Source: Sphingobium boeckii (GTDB taxonomy: Bacteria > Pseudomonadota > Alphaproteobacteria > Sphingomonadales > Sphingomonadaceae). From it: a DNA stretch of 64,000 nucleotides. The position numbers were made by a program, and so were the translations under genes. Under the pieces are notes generated by a model. The model saw only the letters and a list, made by a program, of their open reading frames with translations. It ran no database searches and was not told the DNA's origin. This document shows, one piece after another, positions 1-8,044 of this stretch. Position 1 is the stretch's first letter. Each line of letters begins with the position of its first letter. The stretch spans positions 1 through 64,000 of the forward strand of contig NZ_JACIJC010000002.1 in assembly GCF_014199215.1 (NCBI RefSeq), given 5' to 3'.

Positions 1-110
1 CGCCATCTTGACCCACCAATGAAACTCGAAACATAACCTACAGACGGGTCACTTCTCGATGAAAACCCCGGGTCACTTCTCAGCAGCAATCAACAGGGGT
101 CCTTTTTGCA
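1..110. mobile_element. Probable end of an IS21-like insertion sequence (remnant)
   Basis: The 12-mer GGGTCACTTCTC occurs twice (46-57 and 70-81), a third degenerate copy starts near 97 (GGGTCCTTTT), and an inverted TGACCCACC lies at 9-17. Tandem GGGTCA-type repeats are typical of the ends of IS21-family elements (known of the family). No istA or istB coding sequence is visible. The stretch from about 110 to 242 has no gene I can support and may be part of the same remnant. The family assignment is from motif recognition only. Confidence 0.4.
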
Positions 111-242
111 CGCCGATCCACAGATGCAGGGTTGTGGGTGCGCGAAGATGCCATGAGCGGCGGACAAAGCCGTCGTTGATCATTTGCGCTTCGCTCTGCT
201 CAATCCACTGTGGGCGTGAGATTTCCAAAGCCTCGCCAATCG

Positions 243-713
243 CTATCGGATTGTGTCTCTGGGTTCGATTGCGGCGGTCAGGGCACCCCCCGCCTTGATG
301 GTGTTCATGCAGATCATCGTGGTCGAGCGCTGCAGACCAGGCAAGAGGGAGATGTGCATCCGCAGCAGATTGTCCAGATCGTCGACATCGCGACAGGCCA
401 CCTTCATCACATAATCGGCCTCGCCCGCGATTGTGTGGCATTCCAGGATTGCGGGATTTGCCTGGACCGCCGTTTCGAACGCCTTGCGCATCGATGGATC
501 GATCATGATCTGGATGATGGCGAACACGCCGAGCCCCAGCGATCGCGGATCGAGTTTCGCGCCATAGCCGAGAATGACCCCATTTTTCTCCAGCGATTGC
601 ACGCGCGCCCAACACGCCGTCTTGGACAGGCCGATGTCGCTCCCGAGTTCCTGGAAGGACTGACGCCCGTTCGATTCGATTGACTTCAGAATTTTCTGGT
701 CGAGAACATTCAT
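243..713 (-). CDS. kynR: Lrp/AsnC-family transcriptional regulator, probable regulator of the kyn operon
   Basis: A protein of 156 residues with the Lrp/AsnC layout: an N-terminal winged helix (about 1-60, beginning MNVLDQKILKSIESNGRQSF, with the recognition helix near GLSKTACWARV) and a C-terminal RAM/AsnC ligand-binding domain (about 65-150, with IAGEADYVMKV). The ATG at 713 was chosen because it places the HTH at the usual distance from the N terminus; a longer reading to 830 adds residues that do not look like the family. It is divergent from kynA, the arrangement known for KynR of Pseudomonas, which responds to kynurenine. Control of kynABU is therefore a good inference, but the effector cannot be read from sequence. 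Confidence 0.85.
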   Translation of the reverse strand: MNVLDQKILKSIESNGRQSFQELGSDIGLSKTACWARVQSLEKNGVILGYGAKLDPRSLGLGVFAIIQIMIDPSMRKAFETAVQANPAILECHTIAGEADYVMKVACRDVDDLDNLLRMHISLLPGLQRSTTMICMNTIKAGGALTAAIEPRDTIR

Positions 714-813
714 TCGCTTGATATCCCATATTGCAGCACATCGTTCATCAAACCTATCTCCAATTGTGAAAGAAGGGAACAATGTTTTCCGCGTTGCAGG
801 ATAGATTTGCGCC
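714..813. promoter_or_regulatory. Divergent promoter region between kynR and kynA
   Basis: This 100-base gap separates two divergent genes and is noticeably more AT-rich than its surroundings (for example around 720-790), so it must hold both promoters and probably the Lrp-type operator. No single convincing palindrome stands out. An AGGA about 12 bases before the kynA ATG is a weak ribosome binding site. Confidence 0.45.
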
Positions 814-1638
814 ATGGAAAATCGCACCACAGCCGGCGCCGCAAGCGCATCGCCTTCCCCGACCTATGGAAGTTATCTGCGCTTGCCCGAGATACTTGCC
901 GCACAGACACCCTTGTCCGACGCGCATGACGAGATGCTGTTCATCGTCATTCACCAGACATCCGAATTATGGATCAAATTATGCCTGCATGAACTCGGCG
1001 CTGCCTGTGCGGCGATCGCAGCGGACAATGTTCCTCCGGCGCTCAAGATGATGTCGCGCGTCGCACGGATTCAATCCCAGCTCATCCAATCTTGGGACGT
1101 ACTGGCGACGATGACGCCGGCCGATTATTCGCGGATGCGCGAGAAGCTGGGCAGCAGTTCGGGCTTCCAATCGCATCAATATCGGCTGATGGAATTCGTC
1201 ATGGGCAACAAGAACGCCCGTATGATCGAAGTGCATGAGGGAACGCCGGACATCAAGGCAATGCTGCAGGCGGGGCTGGAGCGGCCCGGCATCTACGACC
1301 TTTCGATCAGACTGCTCGCCACGCGCGGCCTGCCGATCCCGCAGGAGGCGATCGAGCGGGACGTGACCCAGCCCTATGCGGCCAATCCGGCCGTCGAGGC
1401 GGCCTGGGCTATCGTCTATCGCGATCCGGAACGCTATTGGGATCTCTATGAGCTGGCCGAGAAACTGGTCGATCTTGAATACCGATTCCAGCTCTGGCGG
1501 TTCGGTCATCTCAAGGCGATCGAGCGGATCATCGGCTTCAAACGGGGCACGGGCGGCACCGCGGGCGTTCCGTATCTGGCCGCGGTGGTCAATCAGGTCT
1601 TCTTTCCCGAATTGCTCGACGTCCGGAAAATCCTGTAA
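814..1638 (+). CDS. kynA: Tryptophan 2,3-dioxygenase
   Basis: 274 residues, the usual size of bacterial tryptophan 2,3-dioxygenase, a haem enzyme that opens the indole ring of L-tryptophan to give N-formylkynurenine. Family motifs are visible: FIVIHQTSELWIKL near residue 45, SSSGFQSHQYR near 118, the haem-proximal His region RFGHLKAIERI, and KRGTGGTAGVPYL near the C terminus. Its stop codon overlaps the kynB start (TAATG), so it leads a tightly coupled kynA-kynB-kynU unit divergent from the Lrp-type regulator. Confidence 0.95.
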   Translation: MENRTTAGAASASPSPTYGSYLRLPEILAAQTPLSDAHDEMLFIVIHQTSELWIKLCLHELGAACAAIAADNVPPALKMMSRVARIQSQLIQSWDVLATMTPADYSRMREKLGSSSGFQSHQYRLMEFVMGNKNARMIEVHEGTPDIKAMLQAGLERPGIYDLSIRLLATRGLPIPQEAIERDVTQPYAANPAVEAAWAIVYRDPERYWDLYELAEKLVDLEYRFQLWRFGHLKAIERIIGFKRGTGGTAGVPYLAAVVNQVFFPELLDVRKIL

Positions 1639-2276
1639 TGGCAACCCGGCGCATCTTCGATATCTCGCAGACACTGTCCGCCACGCTCCCGGTCTGGCCG
1701 GGGGATACGCCATTTGAAGCCACGCCGCTTTGGGAGCATGGCGAGCATTGCCCGGTTGCCGTCGCGCGGCTGACGATGTCGCCCCACAGCGGCACGCACA
1801 CCGACGCCCCCGTTCATTATGACCCCAAAGGCAAGGCGATGGCCGATGTGGCGCTCGATGCCTATCTCGGCATCGCCCGCGTTATCGATCTTTCCCACCG
1901 TACCGGTCCGATCCTGCCTGACGATATCGCCTTCGCGCTGGACGGCACGGTCGCGCGGCTGCTGATCCGGACCTGGAGCCGTTTCCCGCACGCCCAATGG
2001 GATAGCGCTTTCGCGCCGATTGCCGCCGAGACCATCCGGCTGCTCGCGCAGCATGGCGTTGCGCTGATCGGGGTGGACACCCCTTCTCTTGATCCGGAGG
2101 ATTCAAAAACCATGGATGCCCATCTGGCCGTAAAGGATGCGGGAATGCACATTCTGGAGGGCATCGTCCTCGACGACGTCCCGCCCGGCGATTATGAATT
2201 GATCGCCCTTCCGCTCAAGATGGATGGCGTCGATGCGTCGCCCGTCCGTGCCATTTTGCGGGAGTTGATCGCATGA
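1638..2276 (+). CDS. kynB: Arylformamidase (kynurenine formamidase)
   Basis: 212 residues of the cyclase-type formamidase family. It hydrolyses N-formylkynurenine to kynurenine and formate. The metal-binding signature HSGTHTDAPVHY is present near residue 52, and the C-terminal part carries the GVDTPSLDPEDSK stretch seen in KynB. It overlaps kynA at its start and kynU at its end (ATGA), implying translational coupling along the pathway. Confidence 0.95.
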   Translation: MATRRIFDISQTLSATLPVWPGDTPFEATPLWEHGEHCPVAVARLTMSPHSGTHTDAPVHYDPKGKAMADVALDAYLGIARVIDLSHRTGPILPDDIAFALDGTVARLLIRTWSRFPHAQWDSAFAPIAAETIRLLAQHGVALIGVDTPSLDPEDSKTMDAHLAVKDAGMHILEGIVLDDVPPGDYELIALPLKMDGVDASPVRAILRELIA

Positions 2277-3511
2277 CGCAGACACCACCGAAGCATATCC
2301 TCGACGCCGATCACGCCGATCCCTTGGCCCATTTCCGATCTGAGTTCCGATTGCCCGAAGGCATTATCTATCTCGACGGCAATTCGCTGGGCGCACTGCC
2401 GGCCGCGACTCCCGATCGCATGAAACAGGCGATCGAGATCGAATGGGGCCGCGATCTGATCGGGAGCTGGAACAGCCATGACTGGATCGGCGCGCCGCGG
2501 CGTGTCGGTGCCAAGATTGCGCGGATCGTCGGGGCGGGCGAGAATGACGTGGTCGTCGCCGATTCCACTTCGGTCAACCTGTTCAAGCTGCTCGTCGCGG
2601 CTTTGAAGCATCAGGACGACCGTTCAAAGATCCTGTCTGAACCCGGAAATTTCCCGACCGACCTGTATATTGCGCAGGGCGTGACCAATGTGCTCGAGGG
2701 CCGGCAACTCGTCACCTTGCCGGCGGATGACATCATCGACGCGATCGACGAGGACACTGCCGTCGTGCTGCTGACACATGTTCATTACAAGACCGGCCGC
2801 AAGTTCGACATGGCCAAGGTCACCGCCGCAGCCCATGACAAGGGGGCGCTTGTCATCTGGGACCTCAGCCATAGTGCCGGCGCGGTGCCGCTCGATCTCG
2901 CCGGCAGCGGCGCGGACCTGGCGATCGGATGCGGCTATAAATATCTCAACGGCGGCCCTGGTGCCCCCGCCTTCCTCTATGTCGCGCCCGCACTCCAAGG
3001 ACGATTGGAAACGCCCTTGTCGGGATGGATGGGACATGCCAGCCCCTTCGCCTTTAATGATCAATATGAGGCCGGTGCAGGGATCGACCGCTTTCAATGC
3101 GGCACGGCGTCCATCCTCGCGCTGATCAGCCTGGAGGTGGGCGTCGATCTCCATCTGCGCACCGACATGGCGGCGCTGCAACGCAAGTCTGAAGCGCTTT
3201 CGTCGCTGTTCATCGCATTGGTGACGCCCCTGTGCGAGCAATTCGCTCTCTCGCTGGTCAGCCCGGCGGATCCGGCAGAACGCGGCAGCCACGTCTCCCT
3301 TGCGCACGATCATGCGTTCGAGATCTGCCAGGCTCTCATCGCGCGCGGCGTCGTGGGCGATTTCCGGGCACCCGAAGTCCTGCGGTTCGGGTTCACACCA
3401 TTATATACGCGCTTTTCCGATGTCTGGAGCGCGGTCTGCATCCTGCAGGATATCCTGTCTACGCGGGCGTGGGATGCCGAACAGTTCCGGGCACGCTCGC
3501 GCGTCACCTGA
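2273..3511 (+). CDS. kynU: Kynureninase
   Basis: 412 residues, a fold-type I PLP enzyme that cleaves kynurenine to anthranilate and alanine. The PLP lysine lies in GCGYKYLNGGPGAPAF near residue 225. The N-terminal LDGNSLGALP motif and the active-site-proximal GWMGH are also visible. It starts four bases inside kynB (ATGA). About 66 bases separate it from the acyl-CoA ligase, so anthranilate made here may be the ligase's substrate. Confidence 0.95.
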   Translation: MTQTPPKHILDADHADPLAHFRSEFRLPEGIIYLDGNSLGALPAATPDRMKQAIEIEWGRDLIGSWNSHDWIGAPRRVGAKIARIVGAGENDVVVADSTSVNLFKLLVAALKHQDDRSKILSEPGNFPTDLYIAQGVTNVLEGRQLVTLPADDIIDAIDEDTAVVLLTHVHYKTGRKFDMAKVTAAAHDKGALVIWDLSHSAGAVPLDLAGSGADLAIGCGYKYLNGGPGAPAFLYVAPALQGRLETPLSGWMGHASPFAFNDQYEAGAGIDRFQCGTASILALISLEVGVDLHLRTDMAALQRKSEALSSLFIALVTPLCEQFALSLVSPADPAERGSHVSLAHDHAFEICQALIARGVVGDFRAPEVLRFGFTPLYTRFSDVWSAVCILQDILSTRAWDAEQFRARSRVT

Positions 3512-3577
3512 TGTGCAGCGCCCGCCTGATCATTCAATCGCAGCCATGCCGCCCAGTCATAGATCGAGGTGAACGAC

Positions 3578-5170
3578 ATGTATGATGCCTTTGTCCGCGA
3601 TCATCTTCCGCTCAGGCAAGCCCAGCCGGACTTCCTGTTCGACCGGCCCGAGTTGCAATATCCCGCAACGCTGAACGCTGCAGTCGAGATCGTCGATCGC
3701 GCGGTGGCTGAAGGTGATGGCGATCGCGTGGCCATCGTCAACGATGCCGGCCGATGGACCTATGCCGAGCTGGCGGATCTTTCGGCCCGCATCGCCCGTA
3801 TCCTGGTGGAAGACGAAGGACTGGTGCCCGGCAACAGGGTGCTATTGCGTGGCCCCAACAATGCCATGCTATTTGCAAGCTGGCTGGGCGTGCTTAAGGC
3901 CGGCGGCATTGCCGTCACCACCATGCCGATCCTGCGCGCGCAAGAGATTTCGGCCATCCTGGCAAAAGCCCGGATCAGCCATGCCATCGTCGATGGACGG
4001 ACAGAGGCGGATTTTCTCCCCGCATGGCAAGCCTCGGACCATGGCCGATCTCTGCTGACCTATCAGGGCGACGGCGGCGAAGGCCTGTTGGAGCAGCGCA
4101 TCGCGCAAGCCGCACCGGGATTCCCGGCGATCGAGACCAAGGCTGACGATCCAGCGCTGATCGCCTTCACCTCGGGCACGACCGGCCATCCCAAGGGTTG
4201 TATCCAGTTCCACCGCGACATCCTGGTGCCCAACGACACCTTCGCACGCCATATCCTCAAGCCCCGGCGCGATGACGTCTTCGCTTGTTCCGCGCCAATC
4301 GCCTTCACCTTCGGCCTGGGTGCGCTGCTGATCTTCCCGCTGCTCGCCCGCGCTACGGCGCTGACCATCGAACGCCCCGCCCCCGCCGCCTTGCTGGCTG
4401 CCGCGGCGCAACACGGGGTCACCATATTGTTGACCGCGCCCACCGCTTATAAGGAAATGCTGCACCAATTGGCTGGCCAGGATTTGTCTGCGCTGCGCAT
4501 GTGCGTCTCGGCGGGTGAGCACCTTCCCGAAGCAACCGCGCGCGCCTGGCACGAAGCGACGGGCGTGCGCATCATCGACGGCATCGGCGCCACCGAGATG
4601 ATGCACATTTTCATCTCGGCTGCGGGAGACGATATCCGCCCCGGTGCCACAGGCCTGCCGGTTCCGGGCTTCGAGGCGTGCATCCTGGACGATGCGGGAA
4701 ACCCCCTGTCGTCAGGAACCGGGCGGCTGGCGGTCAAGGGACCGTGCGGCTGCCGCTATCTCGATGACACGCGACAGGCGAATTACGTCCTCAACGGCTG
4801 GAACGTCACCGGCGACACCTATCGTCTCGATGCGCAGGGCTATTTCTGGTATGTCTCGCGGTCCGACGACATGATCGTGTCCTCCGGCTATAATATCGGT
4901 GCGCCCGAGGTGGAAAATGCGTTGCTGGCGCATCCTGCGGTGCGCGAATGCGCAGTGATTGGCGTGCCCTGCGATCAACGCGGACAGCGCGTCAAGGCGT
5001 TCATCGTCACGGGTGATCCGGCACCGCCGCCATCCCTGGCGAAGGAACTGCAGGATCATGTAAAGATGTTGATCGCGCCCTATAAATATCCGCGAGAGAT
5101 CGTGTTCGTCGCGCAACTGCCGAAGACGGGCAATGGCAAGCTCCAGCGTTACGCCCTGCGGGACCTGTAA
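3578..5170 (+). CDS. Benzoate/2-aminobenzoate-CoA ligase-type AMP-forming acyl-CoA ligase
   Basis: 530 residues of the ANL superfamily. The adenylation P-loop is FTSGTTGHPKGC (near residue 200), the A5-type motif is GIGATEMMH, the hinge/A8 region is YVSRSDDMIVSSGYNIG, and the catalytic C-terminal lysine is in LPKTGNGKLQRY. The ATG at 3578 is preceded by GAGGTG at good spacing. Overall look matches the benzoate-CoA ligase group that includes anthranilate-CoA ligases. Its place directly after kynU suggests it converts anthranilate to 2-aminobenzoyl-CoA; substrate is inferred from context. No 2-aminobenzoyl-CoA monooxygenase follows, so the rest of the route must be elsewhere. Confidence 0.8.
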   Translation: MYDAFVRDHLPLRQAQPDFLFDRPELQYPATLNAAVEIVDRAVAEGDGDRVAIVNDAGRWTYAELADLSARIARILVEDEGLVPGNRVLLRGPNNAMLFASWLGVLKAGGIAVTTMPILRAQEISAILAKARISHAIVDGRTEADFLPAWQASDHGRSLLTYQGDGGEGLLEQRIAQAAPGFPAIETKADDPALIAFTSGTTGHPKGCIQFHRDILVPNDTFARHILKPRRDDVFACSAPIAFTFGLGALLIFPLLARATALTIERPAPAALLAAAAQHGVTILLTAPTAYKEMLHQLAGQDLSALRMCVSAGEHLPEATARAWHEATGVRIIDGIGATEMMHIFISAAGDDIRPGATGLPVPGFEACILDDAGNPLSSGTGRLAVKGPCGCRYLDDTRQANYVLNGWNVTGDTYRLDAQGYFWYVSRSDDMIVSSGYNIGAPEVENALLAHPAVRECAVIGVPCDQRGQRVKAFIVTGDPAPPPSLAKELQDHVKMLIAPYKYPREIVFVAQLPKTGNGKLQRYALRDL

Positions 5171-5365
5171 CCGGCGACAGGCGCAGCGCGGCATGGAGCC
5201 GACAAGGCAGGCTCGGCTTGCTCGAAGACACGCACGATGGCGTTTCATGGAAAAGCCCCGGTCGCGGTCGCCGTGCGCTGTCGGCCCGCTGCGGAGGCTA
5301 TCCTTTTGCCGCGATTACCCAGGTATCGAACCACCCGAACGTCTCCGCGACCGGTGTCAGGGCGG

Positions 5366-5866
5366 TCATGCCCCCACCAGCTTGCTTCGCGCATAGGCTT
5401 GGGTTCCGCGGGTGATCACGGTGTCGCCGGGCAGGATGGTTTCGATCTCGATCGTCCCCTGCCCCTCAAGCTCGGCATAAAGCGGCCCGAAATCGATCTC
5501 CTGGGTCTGGCGCAGCAAATCCTCGAAACTGTCGATGACGAAATACGTCTGCTGATAGTCGTCGATCCGATATTGGGTGCGCATGAGCCGCTTGAGATCG
5601 AAGCCCAACCGGTTGGGCGAGGGATCGTCGAGCGCGAAGACGGATTCGCCAAAGGACGATACGATGCCTGCCCCGTAGATCCGCAGATCGCCGCCCGTGC
5701 GGATCAGCCCGAATTCGACGGTATACCAATAAAGTCGCGCCAGTTTCTCGATCGCGCCCAGCCCGGCGGCGCGCTGCCCGCCGACGCCATAAGCCTGCAT
5801 GTAATCGGCGAATACCGGATTGGCGAGCAAGGGCACATGGCCGAAGACATCGTGGAAGATGTCGGG
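5366..5866 (-). pseudogene. phhA: Phenylalanine 4-monooxygenase, 3' fragment
   Basis: The frame begins abruptly at PDIFHDVFGHVPLL and continues to the normal end of bacterial phenylalanine hydroxylase, about 165 residues where the family has about 270-300. The iron-binding triad is still present (two His in FHDVFGH, Glu in WYTVEFGLI), but the first hundred or so residues, including much of the pterin pocket, are missing. The only in-frame candidate start at the edge is a TTG without a ribosome binding site. Immediately upstream the sequence becomes a LysR gene remnant. A 23-codon ORF (5298-5369) overlaps the stop and is not recognisable. A functional enzyme is very unlikely. Confidence 0.85.
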
Positions 5867-6022
5867 CAATATCTCGCCCGCGGCGGTCAGGATAAGGCCT
5901 TGGTGGTACGTTTGAACAAGGGGGCACCGATATCCAGATGATCCGATGCGCGGCGGATAGCCCCCCTTCGCGCCACCTCGTCGAAATACATGAGCGCTCT
6001 CGAGTGCAGCATCGGCAGCATG
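5867..6022 (-). pseudogene. LysR-type regulator, damaged N-terminal fragment fused to phhA remnant
   Basis: From the ATG at 6022 the reading MLPMLHSRALMYFDEVARRG continues as IRRASDHLDI, the first helices of a LysR-type DNA-binding domain. It then jumps to GAPLFKRTTKALS and stops. The stretch that should hold the recognition helix between LDI and GAPLF is missing. The next LysR motif, LTAAGEIL, is found in a different frame, so there is also a frameshift. Right after LTAAGEIL the sequence becomes phenylalanine hydroxylase. This is a dead gene with an internal deletion, a frameshift and a 3' junction to another pseudogene. Confidence 0.75.
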
Positions 6023-6097
6023 ACCTTATTTTTCTATTTTTGACAGCACGTTCTTATCAAAATATAGGTCGACCACAAGTTGGAACCACATGGAGCT

Positions 6098-7816
6098 TCA
6101 ATCCCGAGGCATTTCAGTGGACGCAGCATGGCTGCCTGTGCAGCTATAGCTTGCCGGATTGCGTGGGTCGCCGCCGGCGCGGAGCACGGCCTTTCTAGGC
6201 CAGGCACACAACAGCCGCTGCCCCTCCGGCTTTTGCGCGGGAAAGCCCAATGCGCCGCCCGGATCGGAACGGCCGATCAGGCTGTCGGGGCGCACGTCTT
6301 TTTCGACCCAGTCCTGCAGCGCGGCTACCATGCTGTTTGCCCGACTGTCTCCCTCTTGCGGCGCATTGAGTTGGCCGAATGACCAGGGTCCGTTGCCCCC
6401 CACGCAATGCTGAACCCCGGGCACCATGAAGAGTCGCGACGAGTCCTTGGCCTTTTCGCCTGACTGTCTAAGCATGGCCTCGTGATACCACAGCGTCCCC
6501 TCCGGCGGGATCGCCGCATCGGCCCAGCCATGCCATGTAATGAGTTTGCCGCCCCGCGCAAAAAATCGCGAAAGGTCGGGCGAAGCATCGAGATCATTGG
6601 ACAATGCAGCCTTCAGCCGTGCGGGATCGGTATCGAAATCGAACGTCTCGGGCGTGGCAAAGGGCTTATCGATAAAATCACCGAGAAAGCCGCCCGCCAA
6701 GGCATTGCTCGTGGGTTTTTGGGGCGATCCTTCCCAGATATAGGCGTCCCATCCCAGAAAGGGGAAGGGCGTGCTGACCTCAGAACCGGCGGGAAGATAG
6801 GCCGCTGTCAACTGCCGCCCGGCGGCATCGCGCGGCCCCGCATAGATTTTCTTGAGCGCCGTGATCTGCGGCGGACTGAAACATTGATCCGATTTCGAAG
6901 TGCCGCAGGCCAGCTTTGACACGTCGAACCTGCATTGGCGCGGATCAGCGACAAGACCATCGACCTGCCCATCGCCCGCGTCGCATTGCCGGATCACTTC
7001 ATCCTGAACCAACTGCCCCTGCTCCGGCCGGATCGCCGCGCCCGGCGCTTTCTGCGATTGAATGGAGAGTGACATGACTATCGCCAGATCCGTCAGGCTC
7101 GCGGCGGGCGCGCCGGCCACGATGCCGTCATAATCGTCGGGGAAGCGGGATGCTTCGATCAACCCCTGGCGTCCACCACCTGAACAGCCCACGAAATAGG
7201 ACCGATCCGCATCACGCCCGTAAAACGCGCGGATAAGTTGCTTGGCCGCGATCGTGCTCAGATGAACGGCGCGCCAGCCATAGTCCCGCACGCGCTGCGG
7301 ATGCCCCCTCGCCCAGCTACTGTCGGCGGACGGCCACCCGGAAGCCGTACTGTCATGCCCCGTATCCGTTGCCACGCCCACCTGCCCGCCCTTCACGGCG
7401 AGCGCCAGCATCATATGATCCACATAGCCAGCGAAACCACCGACACCAACGCCATGGAGCCGACCATCCCATCGGGTCGTCGGCATCCACACCTCGAACC
7501 CGATGTTCGAACCCTGTTCGGGCATGATCCGCCCGACGATGCGGCAAAAGGAAGGAAGCCCGGCAACCGGCATCCCGTCCGGCGCCTGTCCGGTGAGATC
7601 GAAGATTTTGACGCCGGCCACCGGATCTTGAGCGGGTTGCGTCTGCGCGGTCACGATCGTCACGCCTTCGGCCTGGAAGCCGGTCAGTGTTGAGCATCCG
7701 TCGCTGATGGCGGGCGCGGCCGCCTGCCCTGCCGCCGCGCGCACCTCGCCGGTCGCGCTCATCATCATGGCTGCCGCAGAAAACGACGCCAACATTGTCC
7801 TGTTTTTCCAATTCAC
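6098..7816 (-). CDS. Secreted tannase/feruloyl esterase family protein
   Basis: 572 residues. A signal peptide is clear (about 1-28: positively charged start, hydrophobic core, AAA-type cleavage region). The tannase/feruloyl esterase fold is recognised from the nucleophile elbow VGCSGGGRQGLIEASRFPDD (Ser in CSGGG), a later HGWADAAIPPEGT carrying the probable catalytic Asp, and VPGVQHCVGG carrying the probable catalytic His. Such enzymes hydrolyse aromatic esters from plant cell walls or tannins in the periplasm or outside the cell. The start is a GTG at 7816 with a GAGGGG ribosome binding site. The exact ester substrate is unknown. Confidence 0.85.
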   Translation of the reverse strand: MNWKNRTMLASFSAAAMMMSATGEVRAAAGQAAAPAISDGCSTLTGFQAEGVTIVTAQTQPAQDPVAGVKIFDLTGQAPDGMPVAGLPSFCRIVGRIMPEQGSNIGFEVWMPTTRWDGRLHGVGVGGFAGYVDHMMLALAVKGGQVGVATDTGHDSTASGWPSADSSWARGHPQRVRDYGWRAVHLSTIAAKQLIRAFYGRDADRSYFVGCSGGGRQGLIEASRFPDDYDGIVAGAPAASLTDLAIVMSLSIQSQKAPGAAIRPEQGQLVQDEVIRQCDAGDGQVDGLVADPRQCRFDVSKLACGTSKSDQCFSPPQITALKKIYAGPRDAAGRQLTAAYLPAGSEVSTPFPFLGWDAYIWEGSPQKPTSNALAGGFLGDFIDKPFATPETFDFDTDPARLKAALSNDLDASPDLSRFFARGGKLITWHGWADAAIPPEGTLWYHEAMLRQSGEKAKDSSRLFMVPGVQHCVGGNGPWSFGQLNAPQEGDSRANSMVAALQDWVEKDVRPDSLIGRSDPGGALGFPAQKPEGQRLLCAWPRKAVLRAGGDPRNPASYSCTGSHAASTEMPRD

Positions 7817-8044
7817 GGTCAGCCCCTCAAATGGCGCGCGCCTGCCTGCATTACTCGCCTTATTGTCGGCCCGCCTGCCAGTCGCTCGATCGGCACAAGT
7901 TGGTCCAATTCCGCCGCTCTCGCCACATCAAAAAAAGGAGCGATGCGTTCGCATTATTATGACCGACACCGCGCAGCCTGCGGGTGCCGCGGCATTCGGC
8001 GGCATGATCGTGCCGCCACAACGCGCCCCTCGACAAGAGACGGC

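Noticed and set aside
73-741. Long minus-strand frame overlapping kynR in another frame
   Set aside because: The composition looks like a shadow of the Lrp-type gene and no family motif is present.
5298-5369. 23-codon minus-strand frame starting in the phhA stop
   Set aside because: No match and weak start context; only mentioned in the phhA entry.
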